The translations under genes were made by a program, and so were the position numbers. Positions 1-5,385 of a DNA stretch of 8,569 nucleotides are shown here, piece after piece (position 1 is the first letter of the stretch; every line of letters starts with the position of its first letter). Origin of the DNA: Candidatus Latescibacterota bacterium (lineage in GTDB: Bacteria > Latescibacterota > Latescibacteria > Latescibacterales > Latescibacteraceae); contig JABHYP010000495.1 of the NCBI GenBank assembly GCA_018656855.1, positions 1 through 8,569 on the forward strand. Reading direction: 5' to 3'. Under the pieces are notes generated by a model. The model saw nothing but the letters and a program-made list of their open reading frames with translations. It made no database searches and was not told the DNA's origin.

Positions 1-401
1 CTCTCCTTCATGATGTGGGCAAAATTAAGGAAATTTCCGCCACAACCGTTATCGATTATACCGACGAGGGAAGGCTGGAGGGACATATAATCATCGGTGA
101 ACGGTTTGTTCGCAATATGTGCGACAGGATTGAAGATTTCCCATCAAAATTGAAAATGCTCATGAGCCATCTCATGCTTTCACACCAAGGCCACAGGGAG
201 TTCAGTTCTCCGGTTGAGCCGATGATCCCCGAGGGTTTTGTTCTGTATTATGCAGATGAAATTGATTCAAAACTCAACGCTCTCGGTAAGATAATCGCCA
301 AGACCACTGAGGAAGAAAAAAAATGGAGTGCTTTTAACAGAATTTTAAAAAGATACATTTATGCTGACATGAATGAAACGGAAGAAGATACTCAAGAATA
401 A
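1..401 (+). CDS. yhaM: 3'-5' exoribonuclease YhaM-type, C-terminal HD domain (partial, 5' end outside window)
   Basis: The reading frame is open from base 3 to the TAA at 399-401, giving 132 residues of a protein whose start lies left of the window. It opens with LLHDVGKIKE, where the His-Asp pair at bases 9-14 is the metal-binding HD motif. A second conserved GH follows at 81-86, then SHLMLSHQG and the stretch SSPVEPMIPEGFVLYYADEI. This order matches the C-terminal HD phosphohydrolase domain of the YhaM family, which normally has an N-terminal OB-fold for RNA binding and about 310-340 residues. Known members are cytoplasmic, metal-dependent 3'-5' exoribonucleases involved in RNA turnover. 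The GTG at 15 would delete the HD motif, so it is not the start. The acidic tail (ETEEDTQE) is short and ordinary. The gene ends 27 bases before the convergent ABC permease. The family call is firm; the exact substrate is inferred. Confidence 0.82.
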   Translation, partial: LLHDVGKIKEISATTVIDYTDEGRLEGHIIIGERFVRNMCDRIEDFPSKLKMLMSHLMLSHQGHREFSSPVEPMIPEGFVLYYADEIDSKLNALGKIIAKTTEEEKKWSAFNRILKRYIYADMNETEEDTQE

Positions 402-428
402 GGTTTCAAGTTCCGGATTAGTCCGTTG

Positions 429-1166
429 TCAGTCAAGAATCAAACGTGTCCTTTTAAACCGTGCCATTACGACTGCCATTAAAACCGCATCGAGTATAAA
501 AAAACCTCCCAGGAAAGCAAGTGTCACCAGTACCGGTTCGACAGTATTCAGCCTGTTAATAAATGGCTTTACAACATTCTCCGGCAATAGTTTTATGAGG
601 ATTATCGGCACAAACCATAGCGCAATAAGGCCGAAACTCAATGTTTGATGAGCCTGCCTGACAGTAGGCGATTTCAGGGATACCAACGCTCCTATAGTCG
701 ACATCATGAAGGCTGAGAGAAAACACATCACAGCTCCGACAAATGCAAATGATAAAGGAAAAAAGAGCAATTCACCCCTGCTGTATGCCAGATTAACCGT
801 CACAAGCCCAAGAAATACAATAAGTAATGAAATTATGATGGAATATCCAATAGCGGAGAACATTTTTCCAAGTAAAATGGCTTTATCCGATAAACGGCTG
901 GCAAGCAGCGTTTCGAGGGTGTGCCTTTCGCGCTCACCGGCAAAAGAATCGGCGATCATGGCGGTGCCAAGTATCATCGATACCCACGCTATGGATAATA
1001 TGGAAATCGGAGTTTCTACCCATAGACGGCCTGCCTGTAGGGGGATCATAATACCGATAATGCATGCCGGTATAAATAACATGAGCAGCATTCCCCGAGT
1101 GCTTCCTCTCTGGTGGAGACACTCCTTTAATTCTTTCCAAAATACGGTTAAAATATCATTGATCAC
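429..1166 (-). CDS. ABC-2 type transporter permease subunit
   Basis: This 245-residue membrane protein is the transmembrane half of an ABC exporter. About six hydrophobic segments are visible, near residues 25-45, 54-74, 104-127, 134-163, 176-194 and 211-235. Between the second and third lies FAGERERHTLETLLAS (residues 75-90), the cytoplasmic motif shared by ABC-2/NatB-type permeases (consensus FAGEKERxTLExLLxxPV). The start is GTG at 1166, supported by GGAGG 6 bases upstream. It overlaps the end of the ATPase gene by 11 bp (1156-1166), so the two are surely co-transcribed and probably translationally coupled. At 245 residues the protein is near the usual size for a single-domain ABC-2 permease and would work as a homodimer. 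The substrate cannot be told from sequence: relatives export sodium, drugs, lipids or peptides. No gene nearby narrows it down. Confidence 0.88.
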   Translation of the reverse strand: MINDILTVFWKELKECLHQRGSTRGMLLMLFIPACIIGIMIPLQAGRLWVETPISILSIAWVSMILGTAMIADSFAGERERHTLETLLASRLSDKAILLGKMFSAIGYSIIISLLIVFLGLVTVNLAYSRGELLFFPLSFAFVGAVMCFLSAFMMSTIGALVSLKSPTVRQAHQTLSFGLIALWFVPIILIKLLPENVVKPFINRLNTVEPVLVTLAFLGGFFILDAVLMAVVMARFKRTRLILD

Positions 1167-2094
1167 AGCTTTCCTCCATGAGTTTCAGGAAGGCTTCCTC
1201 AAGGCTTGCCCGGACTTTTCTGACTTCCTCTATCTCGACGCCTTCCGTAACCATCATCCTGATAATCGGCGCAATGCTAACTGTGCCATTTAACTCGATT
1301 GTCAGGCGGTCTTTTACTAGTTCAAGACCGGCGATATCGGGATTTTTTTGAAGCAGAGAAACAACCTTCGGGGCGAATCCTCTCCCGACCACTTCGGCTT
1401 TTGTCTTCCCGCTCCGGGATCGCAGTTCGTCCGGATGACCGACAGTAATCAGCCTGCCTTGGTTGATGACACCCAAAAGGTCGCATAACTTTTCAGCTTC
1501 ATGGAGATTGTGTGTCGTCAGAAAGACAGTCAAACCTTCATCGGAAACAAGATTGGAAAGGTTATCGCGGAGCGCTGCCGCGGCTACCGGATCGAGACCG
1601 GCGGTAGGCTCATCAAGGAACAAAAGCGAGGGCCTGTGAAGGAGCGAGCGTGCAATTGCAAGCTTTTGTTTCATTCCGCGGCTCCATGAACCTACGCGAT
1701 CCCTGCGCCTTTCCCATAGCCCGAAATGGGTCAGGAGTTCCCTGATACGGGCTTTTCGTCCAGCGGACGGAAGCCGGTACACGCGGCCGTAATACTCGAG
1801 GTTATCCCCGGCGCTCAGGCGCTCATACAAGCCGGGATGTTCAAGTAACGCCCCAGTCCGTTCTCTCACCTTGTCAGCGTTGGCGCTGGTGTCGAAGCCA
1901 AGTACCTCGGCGTGGCCTTTCGAGGGCTTGAGCAGTCCGAGAAGCAGGCGGATAGTCGTTGTTTTTCCTGCCCCGTTCGGACCAAGGAATCCGAAAACTA
2001 TTCCCCGGGGGATTTCGAGTGTAAGGCTGTCTACCGCACGGATTGAGTTAAAGTCACATGTTAGGCTGTTCGTTTGGATTGCAATAGAGTTCAA
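1156..2094 (-). CDS. ABC transporter ATP-binding protein
   Basis: This is the 312-residue nucleotide-binding subunit that powers the adjacent ABC-2 permease from the cytoplasmic face. All motifs are present: Walker A GPNGAGKTT (38-46), a signature loop reading WSRGMKQ (137-143) in place of LSGGQ, as is common in CcmA/NatA-like ATPases, Walker B LLFLD with catalytic Glu162 and the D-loop AGLD (157-168), and the switch His195 in TTH. A region of about 100 residues after the ATPase core (roughly 210-312) is the usual C-terminal extension of DrrA/NatA-type ATPases. The start is TTG at 2094. It is preceded by GGAG at 2105-2102 with 7 bases of spacing, and an in-frame TGA at 2118-2116 leaves no ATG or GTG alternative. 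The gene is first in a two-gene unit with the permease. The family is certain; the transported substrate is unknown. Confidence 0.9.
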   Translation of the reverse strand: MNSIAIQTNSLTCDFNSIRAVDSLTLEIPRGIVFGFLGPNGAGKTTTIRLLLGLLKPSKGHAEVLGFDTSANADKVRERTGALLEHPGLYERLSAGDNLEYYGRVYRLPSAGRKARIRELLTHFGLWERRRDRVGSWSRGMKQKLAIARSLLHRPSLLFLDEPTAGLDPVAAAALRDNLSNLVSDEGLTVFLTTHNLHEAEKLCDLLGVINQGRLITVGHPDELRSRSGKTKAEVVGRGFAPKVVSLLQKNPDIAGLELVKDRLTIELNGTVSIAPIIRMMVTEGVEIEEVRKVRASLEEAFLKLMEESCDQ

Positions 2095-2176
2095 GATAAT
2101 ACTCCAAAAAGCTAATCATTAAATTTCAAGAGAAAAATAAAAAATTGATCATTAATAAAAATAAAGAGGAAAAAAT

Positions 2177-2205
2177 AGTATATTAAATAAATTTCATTAA
2201 GCTAA
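2177..2205 (-). promoter_or_regulatory. candidate promoter of the ABC transporter pair
   Basis: Reading leftward, TTAGCT (2205-2200) and TATACT (2182-2177) are separated by 17 bases. The -10 element matches the sigma-70 consensus at five of six positions and the -35 at only three. It lies in the strongly AT-rich 126-bp gap between the oxidoreductase stop and the TTG start of the ATPase, and would give a leader of about 75-80 bases. AT-rich sequence produces such matches by chance, so this is tentative. No Rho-independent terminator for the upstream oxidoreductase gene is visible in the gap, so read-through into the ABC genes is also possible. Confidence 0.3.
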
Positions 2206-2220
2206 ATAATCATAACAGTT

Positions 2221-3183
2221 TTATTTGAAAATCTCCTCCTCTATACGATTCACTTCACGTCCGATGTCGCCTCCGACAGCAGGTTCGCGGCCATTGAGCA
2301 CAGCCTGTGTGAAATCGTCAATATGCGGTTGGTGAATGTTCGCATGAGGGAGATGCGTCTCAGTGTGTTCGGTGCTTCCGGTTTTAATGGTCATCACACC
2401 TGCATTGAGCAGGGGAACGTGGATAGAGCCCTCCGTACCGAAAATATCCAGCGTATCCTGGGATTCAAATGTGGCGTGGGTTACGTTCAATACTGCATTC
2501 GGCCCGGATTCAAAGCGAAAGAAAGCTGTCCCTGTGTCTTCAACTTCCCTTTTGAATACAAGCTTATCAATGAAACCATGGACAAAGGTGATCGGCCCAA
2601 GGATATTCATGAGCGCCTCGATACGGTGGCAGCCGAAATCAAACATCGGCCCGCCGCCCGCGAGTTCTTTTTTGAGAAACCAGTATCGGCGCTCAGTAGG
2701 CTGAGGATTGAAATACTCGAAAGCGTTAATCTGCGCAAAAACCACTTTACCTATCTCGCCGGAGTCGACGATCTCTTTGATCCGCTCTATGACAGGATAG
2801 AAATGGCGGTAGTAGGCAACGTCGAGGGTGACGTTGCTCGTACGGCAGGCTGCGATCATTCTGTCACATTCTAGCGTATCCATTCCCATCGGTTTCTCGC
2901 AGAGCACATGCTTACCCGAATGCGCCGCATAGATAGCCTGTTCACAGTGCAGGTATACGGGCGTTGCAATATAGATGGCGTCTACCTCGTTATCGTCAAT
3001 TAGTTCCTGCCATGTTCTATGCCATTTTCGTGCGCCGAATTCTCTTGCAAACGGTTCCGCCAGTTCGTGCTGCATCCGGTTAACCGCTACAAAATCACAG
3101 TTCGGCAGGTCCCTCAGTGCCGGCGCGACACGCTTCTTAGCTATGTCTCCGCAGCCGATAAGGCCCCATCGTAATTTTTTCAT
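2221..3183 (-). CDS. Gfo/Idh/MocA family oxidoreductase
   Basis: This is a 320-residue NAD(P)-dependent dehydrogenase. The N-terminal Rossmann fold carries GLIGCGDIA (7-15). It is followed by DAIYIATP (68-75), the diagnostic KHVLCEKPM (91-99) with the cofactor-contacting Lys97, and in the C-terminal substrate domain GGGPMFDFGCH (176-186), whose Asp182 and His186 are the usual active-site pair. Residues 34-36 read VNR rather than ending in an acidic residue, which hints at NADP(H) preference (inference). ATG at 3183 is chosen as the start because GAGGAG lies 7 bases before it. A TTG two codons upstream would sit only one base from that SD. Known relatives oxidise or epimerise sugars, sugar acids and inositols in the cytoplasm; the substrate here is unknown. 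The gene is transcribed away from the lyase and URO-D-like genes across a shared divergent promoter region, so a role in the same sugar pathway is plausible but unproven. Confidence 0.9.
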   Translation of the reverse strand: MKKLRWGLIGCGDIAKKRVAPALRDLPNCDFVAVNRMQHELAEPFAREFGARKWHRTWQELIDDNEVDAIYIATPVYLHCEQAIYAAHSGKHVLCEKPMGMDTLECDRMIAACRTSNVTLDVAYYRHFYPVIERIKEIVDSGEIGKVVFAQINAFEYFNPQPTERRYWFLKKELAGGGPMFDFGCHRIEALMNILGPITFVHGFIDKLVFKREVEDTGTAFFRFESGPNAVLNVTHATFESQDTLDIFGTEGSIHVPLLNAGVMTIKTGSTEHTETHLPHANIHQPHIDDFTQAVLNGREPAVGGDIGREVNRIEEEIFK

Positions 3184-3209
3184 TATCAAACTCCTCGAAA
3201 GTCAAGATT

Positions 3210-3233
3210 TCAGGTTTCAAGTCTCAGGTTTCA
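3210..3233. repeat. short direct repeat TCAGGTTTCA, two copies
   Basis: The 10-base unit TCAGGTTTCA occurs at 3210-3219 and again at 3224-3233, a 14-base period, just upstream of the oxidoreductase start. The 11-mer AGGTTTCAAGT within it (3212-3222) recurs exactly at 401-411, right after the YhaM stop codon. Function unknown. Confidence 0.6.
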
Positions 3234-3260
3234 GATATTTGGTAAGTTAGCCAAAAAATT

Positions 3261-3309
3261 ACAAAGGTTTGTGAATAATTTTATATATATATATACTTGA
3301 ATCCTTTGT
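3261..3309. repeat. inverted repeat flanking a (TA)7 tract
   Basis: ACAAAGG at 3261-3267 and CCTTTGT at 3303-3309 form a perfect 7-base inverted repeat. The 35-base centre contains an alternating TA run at 3282-3295. Two further positions could pair as G-U if transcribed. Its location in the middle of a divergent promoter region would suit a regulator-binding or easily melted site; no known operator is recognised. Confidence 0.45.
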
Positions 3310-3361
3310 GGCTTGCGGTTATTGATATTAAATATAATCTGTTAAACAATTTAAAGTCAAT

Positions 3362-3383
3362 GATTCATCATATAAGATTCATC
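3362..3383. repeat. direct repeat GATTCATC, two copies
   Basis: GATTCATC occurs at 3362-3369 and 3376-3383, separated by ATATAA. The pair lies 23 bases before the hemolysin III start codon. It could be a tandem regulator half-site or chance. Confidence 0.4.
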
Positions 3384-3406
3384 TTCTTACTGTTATCGGA
3401 GTTATA

Positions 3407-4087
3407 ATGAAACCGCCTCCGGAGAAAAGCCTTGATACCGGGCCTTTTCGAAAAACCTACACCATCGGTGAAGAGATAGCAAACAGCATTATTCACGGTA
3501 TCGGATTCGGACTGAGCGTGGCCGGACTGGTCATACTTGTCGTATTTGCGGCTTTTGGCGGCGATACCTGGCGGATTGTCAGCTTCAGCATTTACGGTAG
3601 TTCGCTGATTTCTTTATATCTTGCTTCGACTCTCTACCACAGTTTTCAGGGGCCTCGTGTTAAACGGGTGTTAAGAATCATTGACCATTCCTCAATTTTT
3701 TTTCTGATTGCAGGAACGTACACTCCTTTCATGCTGGTGAGCCTGCGCGGCACCATGGGATGGATCATTTTTGGTGTTATCTGGGGATTGGCTCTTGTTG
3801 GGATTATTTTTAAAGCTTTTTTTGTTCACAAATTCAGAATACTATCCACACTTGTATATCTGTCTATGGGCTGGTTATGTATAATGGTTCTGCCGGATAT
3901 GCTGGCTAATATTCCCCGCGGAGGCATCATCTTTCTGGTTATTGGCGGAGCATTTTATAGTTTCGGAATCATTTTTTACGTCTGGCGTACATTGCCATTT
4001 AACCACGCAGTCTGGCATATCTTTGTATTGGGCGGCAGCATTTTTCACTATTTTGCTGTTTTACTCTATGTGTTGCCGGTAACTTGA
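3407..4087 (+). CDS. hemolysin III / PAQR family membrane protein
   Basis: This 226-residue integral membrane protein has seven hydrophobic segments after a short soluble N-terminus. The metal-site residues of the PAQR/hemolysin III superfamily are all visible: Ser74 and His78 in STLYHS, Asp93 in IDHSS, and His200 and His204 in HAVWH. The spacing of the Ser-His pair and of the final His pair (four residues each) equals that in adiponectin receptors, where they hold zinc. IAGTYTPF (101-108) is another family hallmark. The start is ATG at 3407 with GGAG at 3398-3401. Bacterial members (YqfA, YplQ, HlyIII) are linked to membrane-fluidity control and, in Bacillus cereus, to haemolysis; PAQR relatives include ceramidases. 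Physiological role here is unknown, and haemolytic activity should not be assumed. It sits 46 bases upstream of the first URO-D-like gene in the same direction, which may reflect co-transcription or mere adjacency. Confidence 0.92.
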   Translation: MKPPPEKSLDTGPFRKTYTIGEEIANSIIHGIGFGLSVAGLVILVVFAAFGGDTWRIVSFSIYGSSLISLYLASTLYHSFQGPRVKRVLRIIDHSSIFFLIAGTYTPFMLVSLRGTMGWIIFGVIWGLALVGIIFKAFFVHKFRILSTLVYLSMGWLCIMVLPDMLANIPRGGIIFLVIGGAFYSFGIIFYVWRTLPFNHAVWHIFVLGGSIFHYFAVLLYVLPVT

Positions 4088-4099
4088 ATACATTACTTA

Positions 4100-4118
4100 T
4101 ATAATACGATTATAATAC
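4100..4118 (+). promoter_or_regulatory. tandem TATAATAC -10-like elements
   Basis: Two identical octamers TATAATAC, each containing a perfect sigma-70 -10 hexamer, occur at 4100-4107 and 4111-4118, 11 bases apart, in the 46-base gap before the first URO-D-like gene. No convincing -35 hexamer is found at 16-18 bases from either. If used, transcription would begin within roughly 10 bases of the SD (GGGAG, 4124-4128). The signal suggests the URO-D/lyase genes can be expressed apart from the hemolysin III gene, but it remains a pattern match. Confidence 0.35.
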
Positions 4119-4133
4119 AATCCGGGAGAAGTA

Positions 4134-5222
4134 ATGAACTATTCCGATTATACAAAACCAGATATAAACCGTCTCTTAACAGCGCTCAGACACAATGAAC
4201 CCGACAGACTGCCGTATCTGGAAAACTGGATTACAAGTAAGGCAGTTTATGAATATGTTCTCGACCGCAGGCTTGATTATGACGTTCAGGATGTCCGTGT
4301 CGGGGGAATTTTAGTAGCCCCGGAAGATTATGTTGAATTCGCGGCGCGTCTCGGTATGGATGCTGTGTTATGTAATATTTCATGGCGGCCGAACAATGTT
4401 TTTATAAAAGCCAGCGACGGTTCCGAGCATTATGTTGACGGTACGGTAAAAACCTGGAGCGACCTCGATGATCTGGAGCCGCCTCTTCCGGTCGAGGAGC
4501 AGTTTATTTACATGGAACGCTACCTCAGAGCCGCCGAGGGTACGGGAGTCGGGATAGTCGCTAATTTCACCTCCTTTTTCGACAGCGCTATGCTCGCCGC
4601 TGGAGTAAATGATTCGTTTCTTATGTTTTATGATGATCGTCCTTTCATCGAAAAACTCATGGATATAATTCTCGATCACCAGGAAAAAGTTGCGCACGAG
4701 ATATTTGCCCGTTACGGAGATGACATTGCATATTTTATGGTTAATGACGATATCGGACACAATAACGGTCTTATGATCAACCCCGACATGTTCGGTGAAA
4801 TATTCCCACACCGCATGAAGCGGCTCATTGCTCCAGCGAAGGACTGCGGTAAGATTGTACTTATGCACACAGACGGTAAAATGGATAAAATCATGCCCAT
4901 TCTCTACGAAACAGGAATAGACGCAGTACATCCTATTGAACCTGAATCAAACGACATTTTCGAAGTTAAGAAGCAGTGGGCGGGTAAAATGTCGCTTGTG
5001 GGTAATATTCCTACTGTGCTTCTGGCATATGGCACAAAGGATGAAATTGAAGAGCGTGTAAAGGAATATTGTATTAATCTGGCGCCCGGTGGAGGATATG
5101 TTCTCGGTTCCTCAACGAGTATTATGGAAGGCATTCCACCGGAAAATTTTGTCGCCATGATCGAGGCGGCACAAAAGTACGGGCGGTATGGTTCGCTCGG
5201 CGAAGATATGTCTGCCGGTTGA
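4134..5222 (+). CDS. URO-D family protein 1 (HemE-like fold, not HemE)
   Basis: This 362-residue protein belongs to the uroporphyrinogen decarboxylase/MtaA superfamily. Supporting motifs are NEPDRLPYLE (21-30), the loop NDDIGHNNGLMINPDMF (204-220), MHTDGKM (244-250), GIDAVHPIEP (261-270), GNIPTVLL (290-297) and GGGYVLGSS (319-327). The Arg-rich RQAGRY segment that true HemE uses to bind porphyrinogen is missing, so heme synthesis is unlikely. Methyltransferases of this superfamily (MtaA, MtbA) hold zinc with His-x-Cys and a Cys about 77 residues later. Here the site reads His245-Thr-Asp247, with Ser326/Ser327 where the last Cys would fall, so a classical corrinoid methyl transfer is doubtful. 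The start is ATG at 4134 with GGGAG 5 bases upstream. It lies ahead of the lyase gene in the same direction with a 163-base gap, and a second family member follows the lyase. The superfamily is secure; the reaction is unknown. Confidence 0.88.
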   Translation: MNYSDYTKPDINRLLTALRHNEPDRLPYLENWITSKAVYEYVLDRRLDYDVQDVRVGGILVAPEDYVEFAARLGMDAVLCNISWRPNNVFIKASDGSEHYVDGTVKTWSDLDDLEPPLPVEEQFIYMERYLRAAEGTGVGIVANFTSFFDSAMLAAGVNDSFLMFYDDRPFIEKLMDIILDHQEKVAHEIFARYGDDIAYFMVNDDIGHNNGLMINPDMFGEIFPHRMKRLIAPAKDCGKIVLMHTDGKMDKIMPILYETGIDAVHPIEPESNDIFEVKKQWAGKMSLVGNIPTVLLAYGTKDEIEERVKEYCINLAPGGGYVLGSSTSIMEGIPPENFVAMIEAAQKYGRYGSLGEDMSAG

Positions 5223-5258
5223 AACCAGGTGGAATGGAAAAAAGACAGGATTTTATTA

Positions 5259-5289
5259 AAAGGAGAATTGTACAGAGCAGTTTTCCTTT
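5259..5289 (+). other. hairpin in the URO-D/lyase intergenic region
   Basis: AAAGGAGAA (5259-5267) can pair with TTTTCCTTT (5281-5289) to form a 9-bp stem with one G-U pair and a 13-base loop, starting 36 bases after the URO-D stop. No U-run follows, so it is not a standard Rho-independent terminator; it could protect or mark an mRNA end. The rest of the 163-base gap (5223-5385) holds two 21-codon ORFs without proper SDs, and the SD AGGGGG (5374-5379) of the lyase gene. Confidence 0.4.
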
Positions 5290-5385
5290 CACAGGTTAAA
5301 TGATTTACGCTTGCCGTTCAGGGTGTAAATTTGTAAGTATGGATACAAATAACTTAATTATATAAAAGCAAACAGGGGGTTTAAG

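Larger units (their letters stand above)
3184..3406. promoter_or_regulatory. divergent intergenic promoter region
   Basis: These 223 bases separate the leftward oxidoreductase gene from the rightward hemolysin III gene and must hold promoters for both. The region is AT-rich. Rightward TATAAT (3333-3338) and TATAAG (3371-3376) are possible -10 elements, but neither has a good -35 at 16-18 bases. It also contains two 14-base-period direct repeats and an inverted repeat around a (TA)7 run, listed separately. No ORF with an SD and no RNA gene is seen here. GGAG at 3398-3401 is the SD of the hemolysin III gene. Confidence 0.5.

Noticed and set aside
414..425. Possible terminator between the convergent YhaM and permease genes (CGGA TTAG TCCG)
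   Set aside because: The stem is only four base pairs and no U-run follows on either strand.
706..1293. A 195-codon + strand ORF over the ABC permease and ATPase end
   Set aside because: It is antisense to two genes with strong family motifs; the translation is rich in Ser, Arg and Pro and has no domain.
2323..2874. A 183-codon + strand ORF over the oxidoreductase
   Set aside because: It is antisense to a complete Gfo/Idh/MocA gene and has no motif of its own.
4380..4931. A 183-codon - strand ORF over the first URO-D gene
   Set aside because: It is a shadow of the URO-D coding frame; no recognisable domain and no evidence of coding.
4134..5222. Annotation of the first URO-D-like gene as hemE
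   Set aside because: The Arg-containing RQAGRY porphyrinogen-binding segment is absent and no heme biosynthesis genes are nearby.
5300..5365. A 21-codon ORF beginning MIYACRSGC upstream of the lyase
   Set aside because: It has no SD and no family resemblance, and overlaps likely leader sequence of the lyase gene.
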